Assembly: GCA_039029355.1 (NCBI GenBank) | Contig: JBCCGI010000022.1 | Span: forward strand, 1-64,000 | Length of the DNA: 64,000 bases | Source: JBCCGI01 sp039029355 | GTDB taxonomy: Bacteria > Planctomycetota > UBA1135 > GCA-002686595 | Reading direction: 5' to 3' | Part shown: positions 54,014 through 63,200 of the stretch, one piece after another | Numbering within the stretch: the stretch's first letter is position 1 | Layout of the letters: each line of letters opens with the position of its first letter | Made by a program: the position numbers and the translations under genes | Notes under the pieces: model-generated | Databases searched by the model: none | What the model saw: only the letters and a program-made list of their open reading frames with translations | Told to the model about the DNA's origin: nothing

Positions 54014-55597
54014 CTAGAGTCCGATCCGCGTGACGAGCGCGTCCGTGAGCCGCACCGGCTCCGACGGCGTCAGGCCGGCGAAGTCGATGAAGGCCCCCTG
54101 CCAGAAGAGCTCGACGCCGTAGAGATCCGGCGTAATCCCCGCCGCGATCGGCACCGGGGCCCCCGCCCACGGCGCGGCGCCGAGCAGCACCGCCACGGGG
54201 TTCGGGGCGGAGACGTCGATCAGCAGCTCGCCCGCGCCCGGCAGCGGCAGTCCGCACGGCGGCCACCCGGCGATGGCGCCGACCGATACCGCGAGCGCCG
54301 CCGTCACGCCGGGAGCCTGCCCCGCGTCCAGCTCGAACCCGAGGGTCGACCCGATCTCGGGCGCCCCGGAGGCCAGCGCCAGCTGCCCCTGGTTCCCGAA
54401 GCACCCGTCGAGCGGCGCGAGCGAGGGCAGGAAGAGCTCGTAGATCGCGCTCAGGTTCGTGCCCTCGAACCCGAGCTCCACCACCACCGACCGGCCGGTC
54501 GGGTGGATCTCGAAGCGCGGGCTGATGTAGTCGACCGTCTGCCCGCCGAACACGTCGCCGGTCGAGAGCAGCGGCTCGTGGTCGATGAACAGCACGTCCT
54601 CGCCGCGCGCCTCGCCGATCCAGGCCACCTCGCCGGTCTCCGCAAGCGCGACCGCGTCCAGCCCCACCGCCTCGACGGTCTGCCCGCCGAGCGACGCGAG
54701 CGCGTCGCCGGTCTGCACCAGCTTCTGTCCGTTGCGGATCAGGACGTCGTCGCCGCTCGGGTTCAGCCGTCCGCCGTACACGTGGTCGCCGGCGTCGTTG
54801 AGCTGGCCGACGAGGAAGTAGCTCCAGGACTCGCCGGCGATGGGGCTCGGGCCGCTCGACTCGGCCAGGACCTGCGCGTCGACCAGCACCTTCTGCGTCA
54901 GGAAGAGCGTCGGGATCAGCAGCAGCTGCCCGGAGGAGTTCACGTCGGCGCCGTCGCCCGGCCCGATCGAGGCGACGGTATCGGTCTGCCCGGGGATCGA
55001 GTCGCCGAACTGCAGCACCAGGTTCTCGCCCAGGAGGTTGCCGAACGGGTCGACGCGGAACAGCGCCAGCGCCGAGAACCACCATCCGGGCGGGTCGCCG
55101 GGGTAGGCGACCTTGCAGGTCACCAGCAGGTGGCCGGCGGCGGTGAACTCCAGGTCGTCGAAGTCGACGTAGGTCGTGCCGGCCGGAGCCTCGGGGGCTC
55201 CGCACAGGTCCCCGGCGGCGCGCACGAGGCGGTCGCCGGCGCCGACCAGCGGGGTCGGGAAGGCGAACGGCTCGGCGTCGGACTCGCCGATCCAGAGCGG
55301 CTGCCCCGAGCCGTCGACGCCGAGCTTGCTCGCGCTGCCGAAGGCCAAGCCCGAGCCCGCGAGCAGATCCCCGGTCACGACCAGCTGCACGCCGTCGCGG
55401 AACACGGCGCACTGGGAATCGAAGGGCGGCGCGGCGACCCACGCGTAGCTCACCCAGCCGTCGCTCGCGTTGATCGCCGCGTGCCCCAGGTCGGTGATGG
55501 GCCCGAACCCGTCGACGGTGGAGCCTTCCGCGAGGAGCGGCACCTGGGCGCCGGCGGGAGCGGCTGCGAGGGCCAGGACAAGGAGCGGGACGCGCAT
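54014..55597 (-). CDS. Secreted beta-rich protein, paralogue of 44709 gene
   Basis: 527 residues from ATG 55597, preceded by CCGGAGGAACC (GGAGG, 6 nt spacing), with a signal peptide ending 'AAPAGAQVP'. Blocks match the 44709 gene throughout, including 'LLAEG', 'DFDDLEF', 'VFGGQTVDYI' and 'GELLIDVSAPNPV'. It ends in the shared C-terminal domain ('GQLALASGAPEIGSTLGF' to 'LVTRIGL'). The two are full-length paralogues about 10 kb apart. Function unknown. Confidence 0.87.
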   Translation of the reverse strand: MRVPLLVLALAAAPAGAQVPLLAEGSTVDGFGPITDLGHAAINASDGWVSYAWVAAPPFDSQCAVFRDGVQLVVTGDLLAGSGLAFGSASKLGVDGSGQPLWIGESDAEPFAFPTPLVGAGDRLVRAAGDLCGAPEAPAGTTYVDFDDLEFTAAGHLLVTCKVAYPGDPPGWWFSALALFRVDPFGNLLGENLVLQFGDSIPGQTDTVASIGPGDGADVNSSGQLLLIPTLFLTQKVLVDAQVLAESSGPSPIAGESWSYFLVGQLNDAGDHVYGGRLNPSGDDVLIRNGQKLVQTGDALASLGGQTVEAVGLDAVALAETGEVAWIGEARGEDVLFIDHEPLLSTGDVFGGQTVDYISPRFEIHPTGRSVVVELGFEGTNLSAIYELFLPSLAPLDGCFGNQGQLALASGAPEIGSTLGFELDAGQAPGVTAALAVSVGAIAGWPPCGLPLPGAGELLIDVSAPNPVAVLLGAAPWAGAPVPIAAGITPDLYGVELFWQGAFIDFAGLTPSEPVRLTDALVTRIGL

Positions 55598-55710
55598 GGT
55601 TCCTCCGGGGGTGAGGGGTTGAGCTCCGAGGAAAGGCCAGGGTAGACCCCAGCCGCCGCCCTGGCCGGACCACGCTTGTAACGAACGCTCCACGCCCGGA
55701 TCCTCGGGGG

Positions 55711-56889
55711 ATGCACGCATCGCTCGTCCTCACGCTCCCCCTTCTCGCGGCCGCCGGGCCGCAGGACCCCGCTCCCGAGCCGGTCCGCGACCTCGCCCCG
55801 CTCTTGGCGGAGATCCTGGGCGACTTCGACGTGCCGGGGCTCGGCGCGGTGGTCACGACCAGCCAGGGCACCGTGGCGCTGGGCGTCGCCGGCGTGCGCG
55901 AGCGTGGCTCCGGGACGCCGATCCAGCCCGACGACCGCTTCCACATCGGCTCGTGCACCAAGTCGATGACCGCGACGCTGGTCGCGCTTTGGATCGAGGC
56001 CGGCGAGCTCGACTGGGACACGCCGCTGTCCGACGCGCTGCCCGAGCTCGCGCGCGAGGGCGACCAGCCCTGGCACGGCGCGACGGTGATGCAGCTGCTC
56101 TCCCACACGGCCGGCATGCCGCAGAGCCTGCAGGGCTACGGCACCACCGGGCTCGCGTTCCTGTCGCGCACCAAGCCGATGCCGGAGCTGCGGCGCTTCG
56201 CGCTCGCCGCCATCCTGGAGAAGCCGCCGCTCAGCGCTCCGGGCACCGAGTACCTCTACTCCAACTTCGGCTACGTCGCCGCGGGCGCGATCGTCGAGCG
56301 CCTCGGCGAGGCCTCGTGGGAGGAGCAGCTGCGCGCGCGCCTGTTCGAGCCGCTGGGCATGGAGAGCGCCGGCTTCGGCCCGCCCGACGCGCCGTACTTC
56401 GTCGATGCCGAGGACGAGGGCGACGGGGACGCCGCCCCTCCGCAACCGCGCGCCCACCGCTCCGGCGGCAAGCCCGCACCGGCCTTCGACAACGCGCCGG
56501 CGCTCGGGCCCGCGGGGACCGTGCACTGCTCGCTCGCCGACTGGGCCAAGTACGCGCGCCTGCACCTCGCCGGCGCGCGCGGCACCGAGGGGCTGCTCCT
56601 GACTCCCGAGACCTTCGCCGTGCTGCACACCGCGGCTCCGGCGACCGACTCGACCTACGGCGGCGGCTGGGTGCTGACGCGGCGCGGCTGGTCGCAGGGC
56701 AAGGTGATCATGCACGACGGCTCCAACACCGCCTGGTTCGCCTACGCGTGGCTCGCGCCCGAGGAGGACTTCGCGGTGCTCGTCGCGTGCAACCAGGGCG
56801 GCCCGCTCGGTCAGCAGGCGGCGGACGCTGCGGCCGGTCGGCTGATCGCCGGCATCGCGGCCGAGCGCCAGGCCGGCGAGCAGCGCTAG
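55711..56889 (+). CDS. Serine hydrolase of the beta-lactamase/DD-peptidase family
   Basis: 392 residues with a signal peptide. The class C beta-lactamase/AmpH-like motifs are all present: S81-C-T-K84 ('GSCTKSM'), Y183-S-N185 ('LYSNFGY') and H335-D-G ('IMHDGSNT'). It is probably a periplasmic carboxypeptidase or esterase; resistance is not implied. The next gene starts 1 nt after its stop, so the two are translationally coupled. Confidence 0.92.
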   Translation: MHASLVLTLPLLAAAGPQDPAPEPVRDLAPLLAEILGDFDVPGLGAVVTTSQGTVALGVAGVRERGSGTPIQPDDRFHIGSCTKSMTATLVALWIEAGELDWDTPLSDALPELAREGDQPWHGATVMQLLSHTAGMPQSLQGYGTTGLAFLSRTKPMPELRRFALAAILEKPPLSAPGTEYLYSNFGYVAAGAIVERLGEASWEEQLRARLFEPLGMESAGFGPPDAPYFVDAEDEGDGDAAPPQPRAHRSGGKPAPAFDNAPALGPAGTVHCSLADWAKYARLHLAGARGTEGLLLTPETFAVLHTAAPATDSTYGGGWVLTRRGWSQGKVIMHDGSNTAWFAYAWLAPEEDFAVLVACNQGGPLGQQAADAAAGRLIAGIAAERQAGEQR

Positions 56890-56890
56890 C

Positions 56891-57805
56891 GTGGACGCGC
56901 GCGCGCTGCTTCCGCTCGCCCTCGTCTGCGCCGCGGTGGCCGGCTGCGGAGGCGACGCTCCCCCTCCTTCCGCGGAGCCGCCGGCCGGCGCGACGCCCGA
57001 AGCCGAGGTTGCGGAGCTCCCCCCGCAGACGTCCGCACGCCCGGCGCCCTTCCCCCCGCCCGGCTTCCGCATCTTCGGGCCGGCGCCGGCGGACGGCGAG
57101 CTGCCGCGCGAGCTGGTGCACGAGCGCACCGGCCTGGAGCTGGTCCTCGTCCCGGCCGGCAGCTTCCAGCTCGGCAGCACGCCCGCCGACCCCTGGCACG
57201 CGGTGGACGAGGCGCCGGCGCGGCGCGTCGAGATGAGCGCCTTCTACATCGCGCGCACCGAGGTGACCCAGGCCGCGTGGGAGCGCGGCGGCGGCGAGGG
57301 CGGCCGAGCGGCGGGCCCCGAGCACCCGCTCGTCGAGATCAGCTGGAAGGAGGCCGACGCCTGGTGCCGCGCGAACGGGCTCGCGCTCCCGAGCGAGGCG
57401 CAGTGGGAGTACGCCGCCTCAGGTCCGGGCGACCGCATCTTCCCCTGGGGCGACGCCGAGGAGCTCTGGCGCTGCAACTCGCTCGGCACCAAGGGCCCCG
57501 ACCGGTGGGACGAGACCGCACCGGTCGCCTCGTTCGGCAAGGGCGCGTCGTGGAGCCGCGCCTACGACCTGGCCGGCAACGTCGCGGAGTGGTGCCGCGA
57601 CCCGTGGCGGGAGAGCTACCTCGACCTCCCCGCAGGCCGCGATCCGGAGCGCACGGGCGACGCCGGCGACGCGCGCGTCCTGCGCGGCGGCGCCTACTCC
57701 TGCCGGCGGCCGTACTGCGTGCGCACGGCCTACCGCGACGGGCTGGATCCGGACGAGCGCGGTGCCAACCTCGGCTTCCGGGTGGCGCTCGACGCGCCGC
57801 GCTGA
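56891..57805 (+). CDS. Formylglycine-generating-enzyme-family lipoprotein with both active-site Cys
   Basis: 304 residues from GTG 56891. A lipoprotein signal 'LVCAAVAGC' and a Pro-rich linker precede an FGE-sulfatase domain: 'LELVLVPAGSFQLGS', 'FYIARTEVTQAAWE', 'LPSEAQWEYAA' and 'YDLAGNVAEWCRDPW'. The segment 'RGGAYSCRRPYCVR' carries Cys271 and Cys276, the five-residue spacing of the copper-binding Cys pair of true FGEs ('GGSYMCHRSYC' in human SUMF1). Many FGE-like proteins in planctomycetes lack these, so this may be a real sulfatase-maturing enzyme, although an exported lipoprotein form is unusual. It overlaps functionally with a sulfatase about 4 kb upstream. Coupled to the serine hydrolase. 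Confidence 0.85.
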   Translation: MDARALLPLALVCAAVAGCGGDAPPPSAEPPAGATPEAEVAELPPQTSARPAPFPPPGFRIFGPAPADGELPRELVHERTGLELVLVPAGSFQLGSTPADPWHAVDEAPARRVEMSAFYIARTEVTQAAWERGGGEGGRAAGPEHPLVEISWKEADAWCRANGLALPSEAQWEYAASGPGDRIFPWGDAEELWRCNSLGTKGPDRWDETAPVASFGKGASWSRAYDLAGNVAEWCRDPWRESYLDLPAGRDPERTGDAGDARVLRGGAYSCRRPYCVRTAYRDGLDPDERGANLGFRVALDAPR

Positions 57806-57816
57806 TTTGCGGGCGG

Positions 57817-57840
57817 CTGCTGACAGCACGCTGTCAGCAG
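57817..57840. promoter_or_regulatory. Perfect palindromic operator upstream of VOC gene
   Basis: CTGCTGACAG (57817-57826) and CTGTCAGCAG (57831-57840) are exact inverted repeats around CACG. The site lies 72 nt before the VOC gene, whose downstream neighbour is a WYL-type regulator, so it is the likely binding site of that regulator. A terminator for the FGE-like gene (stop 57805) is the alternative. Confidence 0.6.
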
Positions 57841-57911
57841 GGCGGCTCTACAACCGGCGCAGCCAAGGCGGCGCACTCCGCGTCGCCATCCACCCAGAGG
57901 GAACCACCGTC

Positions 57912-58292
57912 ATGCACGCCAAGCGCTTCTATCCCCTGTTCCTCACCGCCAAGCTGGGCGAGACCAAGGCCTTCTACGTCGAGCACTTCGGCTTCGAGGT
58001 CGCGATGGAGAACGAGCGGTACGTCGACCTCGTGAACGGCCCGTCCAAGCTCGGCTTCATGGACCCGACCGGCGAGGGCGCGCCCACCGCGCGCGGAGAG
58101 GGCCTCTACTTCTGCCTCGAAGTCGCCGACGTCGACGCCGAGCACCGCCGCCTGACCGAGGCGGGCCTGCGCTTCGAGAGCGCGCCCGAGGACAAGCCCT
58201 GGGGCGACCGCTGCGCCGTCCTCAGCGACCCGAACGGCGTGCGCGTCTATCTCTACCGCCCGCTCGTGGAAAGCGAGCCCGCGGTCCGTTAG
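57912..58292 (+). CDS. VOC/glyoxalase-like protein
   Basis: 126 residues with the single-VOC-domain layout: 'RFYPLFLTAKLGETKAFYV' at the start, 'LYFCLEVADVDAEHRRL' in the middle and 'CAVLSDPNGVRVYLYRP' at the end. Such small proteins often bind a metal or a xenobiotic, like bleomycin-binding or dioxygenase-type members. It is followed 10 nt later by a WYL regulator and preceded by a palindromic operator, a self-contained regulated unit. Confidence 0.9.
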   Translation: MHAKRFYPLFLTAKLGETKAFYVEHFGFEVAMENERYVDLVNGPSKLGFMDPTGEGAPTARGEGLYFCLEVADVDAEHRRLTEAGLRFESAPEDKPWGDRCAVLSDPNGVRVYLYRPLVESEPAVR

Positions 58293-58302
58293 ACCGGCTC
58301 CT

Positions 58303-58992
58303 ATGCGTCGTGCCGACCGGCTCTTCCAGATCGTCCAGCTCCTGCGCGGGCGGCGCGTCGTCACCGCGTCGGAGCTCGCCCAGGAGCTGGAGGTCTCGCT
58401 GCGCACGATCTACCGCGACGTGGCGGACCTGCTCGCCAGCGGCGTGCCGATCGAGGGCGAGGCCGGGGTGGGCTACTGCCTGCCGCGCGGCTTCGATCTG
58501 CCGCCGCTGATGTTCGACGAGGACGAGCTTGAGGCGCTCGTGCTCGGCGCGCGCATGGTCGAAGCCTGGGCCGACCGTGCGCTCGCCCGCCGCGCGCGCA
58601 GCATGCTGGCAAAGATCGAGGCGGTGCTCCCCGAGCGCCTGCGTCCGCGACTGGAGCGCGTCGAGCTCTTCGCGCCGAGCTTCCACGTCGACGAGGGGAT
58701 GAAGGCGAGCCTCGAGGCCTTCCGCCGCGCCACGGACGCGCGGCGCAAGCTGCGCTTCGCCTACACCGACAAGTCCGGCGCCGCCTCAGAACGGACGGTG
58801 CGGCCCCTGGCGCTCGTCTTCTGGGGCTCGGCCTGGACCGCGACCGGCTGGTGCGAGCTGCGGAGCGACTTCCGCAGCTTCTCGCCCGAGCGGATGCGCG
58901 AGGTCGAGGTGCTCGACGAGGTCTTCGAGCAAGAGGCCGGCAAGGACTGGCCGGCGTTCCTCGCGCGTATCGAGGCCGAGCACGGCGGATAG
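58303..58992 (+). CDS. WYL-domain HTH regulator (YafY-type)
   Basis: 229 residues. The N-terminal DeoR-type winged helix has 'TASELAQELEVSLRTIYRDV'; a WYL-type ligand-binding region follows with 'KLRFAYTDKSGAASERTVRPLALVFW' and 'WCELRSDFRSF'. YafY-like regulators commonly sit next to a VOC gene. It probably represses or activates the VOC gene through the palindrome at 57817-57840 and so controls its own synthesis. Confidence 0.93.
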   Translation: MRRADRLFQIVQLLRGRRVVTASELAQELEVSLRTIYRDVADLLASGVPIEGEAGVGYCLPRGFDLPPLMFDEDELEALVLGARMVEAWADRALARRARSMLAKIEAVLPERLRPRLERVELFAPSFHVDEGMKASLEAFRRATDARRKLRFAYTDKSGAASERTVRPLALVFWGSAWTATGWCELRSDFRSFSPERMREVEVLDEVFEQEAGKDWPAFLARIEAEHGG

Positions 58993-59000
58993 CGCGCGCC

Positions 59001-59999
59001 CTACGCGGCGCAGACGTGGTCGCGCCCCTCCTCGAACCCCATCTCGGCCAGCGCGGCGCGCACGAGCGCGCGCGGCTCGGCGTGAGCGACCGAGACGACG
59101 ATGCGCGTCCCGCGCAGCTCCGCCAGCGCGGCGGGCGGCACGACCTCGGCGCCTTGGATGCGCTTGCCCAACCGGCGGGGGTGCACCTCGACGATGTGCG
59201 TCGGCCGCTTGCCGTGCGCGACGAGCTCGCGGCTCAGCGCGCGGCCGGTGGCGCCGTAGCCCCAGAGGACGTAGTCGTCCGAACCTTCGAGGAAGTGCTG
59301 CGCCAGGAAGTGCGCGCGGCAGCGCTGGAAGGCGGCGGTCGTGTAGGCGGGCGACGAGCGCGACAGGCTGCCCGGCCGCAGGCGCCAGGCGAGGAGGCGC
59401 TCCGGCACCATGCCGAGCGGAAGCCGCTCGGCGATGACCAGGCGCAGGAAGAGATCCCAGTCCTCCGGCCACCCGCGGTCGCGCCACCCGCCGATGCGCC
59501 GCAGCACCGCGGCGCGCAGCAGCAGCGTCGGGTGGCCGACCGGCATCTCGATCCACGCGTCGCGCGCGAGGTCCTGCGGCTCGCGCGCGCCGTGGAGCCA
59601 GCGCTCGTAGGCGCGCATCCCGCCCCCCACCGCGGAGCGCGGGAAGTAGCGCGCGTGGCAACCGACGCCGGCCCAGCCCGGATGGGCCTCGAGCGCCTGC
59701 ACCTGACGCGCAAGACGCCGCGAGCGCATCAGGTCGTCGGCGTCGAGCACAGCGACCAGCTCGCCGCGGCAGGCCGCGAGGCCGGCGTTGCGCGCCGGAG
59801 CCGCACCCCGCGGCGGCGTTCGCACCAGGCGGAAGCGCGGATCGTCGGGCAGGCTCGGCCGCACCCGCGAACCGTCGTCGACCACGACGCACTCCCAGTC
59901 GAGAAACGTCTGGCGCGCCACCGAGCGCAGCGTCGCCGGGAGCGTCGCCTCCGCGTCGCGCGCTGCGACCAGTACCGAGACGCGGGGAGCAGCGGACAT
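59001..59999 (-). CDS. GT2 glycosyltransferase with C-terminal Rossmann-like domain
   Basis: 332 residues from ATG 59999. GT2 motifs: 'VSVLVAARDAEATLPATL', 'ECVVVDDGS' and 'LVAVLDADDLMRSRRL' (DxD). After about residue 240 a second domain begins 'DDYVLWGYGATGRALSREL' with a nucleotide-type Gly-rich turn and continues to 'RIVVSVAHAEPRALVRAAL', a Rossmann-like module not usual in GT2 enzymes. Probably adds sugars to a surface glycan or lipid. Cytosolic; no membrane helices seen. Confidence 0.88.
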   Translation of the reverse strand: MSAAPRVSVLVAARDAEATLPATLRSVARQTFLDWECVVVDDGSRVRPSLPDDPRFRLVRTPPRGAAPARNAGLAACRGELVAVLDADDLMRSRRLARQVQALEAHPGWAGVGCHARYFPRSAVGGGMRAYERWLHGAREPQDLARDAWIEMPVGHPTLLLRAAVLRRIGGWRDRGWPEDWDLFLRLVIAERLPLGMVPERLLAWRLRPGSLSRSSPAYTTAAFQRCRAHFLAQHFLEGSDDYVLWGYGATGRALSRELVAHGKRPTHIVEVHPRRLGKRIQGAEVVPPAALAELRGTRIVVSVAHAEPRALVRAALAEMGFEEGRDHVCAA

Positions 60000-60273
60000 C
60001 GGCGGGGATTCTAGCTGCGGCCCGGGTCGGGCGCGGAAAACGCGGCGACAAGAAGCCCCTCCGCCTGGGCGAGGACAACGCCTGTCGGCGGCGTTAGCTC
60101 GCGCGAAAAAGCGCCCAGCCAAGGGGCTCCGCGCGACGACGACACGCCCGGCCAGGCGGCGGCAAGACCCTGCCGGGCGGGCTCAACCTAGGGATCTCCC
60201 GCGGGCGCCCCGCGGTCCGCTCGCCCCGCGCGCCAGGCGCTTCGCTATGCTGCACCCTGCTCGCTGGCCCGCG

Positions 60274-63200
60274 ATGATGCGCTCCCCCCTAACGCACCGC
60301 GACTGCGAACGACCCACCGAGCCCCACCGCTACATCGCGGCCGCGGTGCTATTGGCGCTCTGCCTGCTGGCGCCGCGGGCGCTGGGTCAGCGCTACCACG
60401 TTCACACGTACACCGCGGTCGACGGGCTGCCCAGCACGTCGGCGTACGACGTCGTCCAGGACGCCGAGGGGCTGCTCTGGTTCTCGACGCGCGCCGGCGT
60501 CACCTCCTACGACGGCGGCGGTTGGCGGGGCTTCGGCCCCGACGACGGGCTGACGCTGGAGACCAACGGCCTGCTGGAGGTCGCCTCCGACGGCGCGCTC
60601 TGGGTGGCGGCACGCCACGCCCCGCTCGCGGCGGCGCGCTGGGACGGCGAGGCGTGGACCGAGACGCCACGCCACGCGCTGCGCGGCAGCGTCGGCGTGG
60701 TCGCCTTCGCGGTCGATGCGCCGACCGGCGCGGCCTACGTCGCGCTCGGCTCGCACGGCCTGTGGTGCCACGCCGACGGCGCGTGGAGCCAGGTCATGCT
60801 CGGCGGCGAGCGCACGGCGGCCAAGGCGATCGAGGTGTTCGGCCGCGACCTCTACGTCGGGACCGGCGACGGCCTTCTGCGGCTGCCCCTCGACGACGGC
60901 TCGCCGCGCGCCGTGCCGATCGAGGGGCTGCCGGCGGGCCCGGTGCGCGCGCTCGCGGCGGAGCCCGGCCGCCTGTGGGTCGCGAGCAGCGACTGGCTCG
61001 CGCGCGGCGACGGCGAGCGGTTCACGCTGCACTCGACCGCGCTGCCGGGCGACGGGCCCAAGCCGCACCTGCCGGTCGCGCTCGAGCCCGACGGCGCCGG
61101 CGGCGCGCTGCTGGGCAGCATCGAGTGGCTCGCGTGGACGCTGGCCGGCGGAGAAGCGCGGCGCCTCGGCCTGCAGAGCGGCCTGCTGTCGGTCGGCGCC
61201 GCCGGCATCCACCGCGACCGCGAGGGCAACCTCTGGATCGCGAGCCCACGCGGCGTATCGAAGATCGTCAGCCGGCGCTTCGAGAGCTGGACCGCCGAGC
61301 ACGGGTTGTTCGAGGACGAGGTGACGGCCGTGCTCGAGCGCGCTGACGGCACGATCGTCCTCGGCCACGGCGGCGGGCTGACCTTCCTCGGCGACGAGCC
61401 GCGGACGATCACCTTCGAGGGCGGGACGCTGGAGTCGCGTGTGATGGACCTGGTCGAGGATTCCGCGGGCACGCTGTGGGTCGCCGCGAGCCTGCACGGA
61501 CTGCTCGAGCTCGCTCCGAACGGCGAAGCACGCTGGCACCGGCGCTCGCGGCCGGCCTACTTCTCGGCCCTGCACGCCACCGGCCCGGGCGAGCTGTGGG
61601 TCGGCACCGGCACCGCGCTGCTGCGCTACTCGCACGGGTTCTTCGAAGACCTCGGGCTGAGCGGTCCGCAGCGCTTGGTCGACCGCCGGCTGTCGGTGCG
61701 GCGCCTGGAGGGCGCCCGCGACGGCGGGACCTTCATCGCGACCGCCGGCTCCGGGCTGATGTACCGCGGTCCGGACCGCGACGGCGGCGAGCTCTGGCAC
61801 TGGCGCGCCAAGGGCCGGGCGCGCAGCACCTACTGCGTGTCCGAGCGCCCCGGCGGCGAGCTGTGGGTCGGCACCTCCGCCGGCCTGCACGTGGCGCGGC
61901 GCGACGGGAAGACGCTCGAGCCGCTGGAGCTCGACGGACGCGTGGTCGACAGCCCGGTCTACTTCCTGCTGGACGGCCCCGCCGGCGAGACCTGGATCGG
62001 CACCGACCACGGCGTGCAGCGCCTCGACCCGGACGGGTTGCGCTCCTTCGGACCGGAGAGCGGTCTCGCCGGCCTGGAGACCAACCGCGACGCCGCGATC
62101 GTCGACCGCGACGGCGCGGTCTGGATCGGAACCGAGGGCGGCGTGTCGGTGTACGACCCGCGGCGCGACCCGCCGCCGGCCGCGGGGCCGGCGCTGGCGC
62201 TCCTCTCGCTCGAGTCCGGCGGCACCGAGTATCCCCTCTCCGGCCCGCGCGCCGCAGGCGGGGCGATCGAGCTCGCCTCGAACGCCGGGCTGGTGATTCG
62301 CTTCTCCGCGATCTCCTTCGTCGACGAGACGCGCGTATCGTTCGAGTACCGCATCGATGGCTTGGACGGCGGTTGGACCTCTCCGGCGCAGCTGCCGACC
62401 CGCGAGCTGCGCATCGCCAGCCTCGCGCCCGGCGCCTACCGGCTGCACCTGCGCGCGACCGACGTAAACGGCGAGGTGAGCGCGACCGCGACCTCGCCCG
62501 AGCTCATCGTGCGCGGGCCGCTCTGGACGCGCCCCTGGTTCGTCGCGCTCGGCGTCCTGCTGGTGGCGCTGGTGGTCGGGGGCCGCGTGCGGCTCGCCGC
62601 CGAGCGCCGACACGGACGCTCGCTCGAGCTGGAGGTCCGCCGCCGCACGGCGCAGCTGGCCGACTCCGAGCGGGCGGTGCGCGCCGACCGCGAGCGGCTG
62701 GCCGTCACGCTGGCCCGGATCGCCGACGGCGTCGTCACCACCGACTCCGAGCGCCGCGTAGTGCTCTGGAACCGCGCGGCCGAGATCATCACCGGGCGCG
62801 CGGCGGACGACGTGCGCGGGTTGCCCCTCGCGCGCGCGCTGGGGGCCGTCGACGACTCCGCGGACGGCTCGCCCGCGGGGCCGGGAGAGCTCGCGATCGA
62901 GTCCGTCGGAGGCACCCGACGTTGGATCGAGCTGTCCGAGGCCCGGCTGCTCGACGGCGCCGAAGCCTCGGTCACGGTGTTCCGCGACACGACCGAGCGC
63001 CGCGCGCGCGAGACCGACCTCGCGCGCCAGCAACGCCTCGAGGCGCTGGGCATCCTGGCCGGCGGGATCGCGCACGACTTCAACAACTACCTGACCGTGA
63101 TCCTCGGCACCGTCGGGAGCATGCTGCGGGTCGAGGAGCTCAGCCCCGAGGTACGCGAGGAGCTGTCGTACGTCGAGAACGCCACCGACCGGGCGCGCTC

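Noticed and set aside
55711..56889. Beta-lactamase resistance gene
   Set aside because: SxxK, YxN and HDG are shared with DD-peptidases and esterases; context gives no link to resistance.
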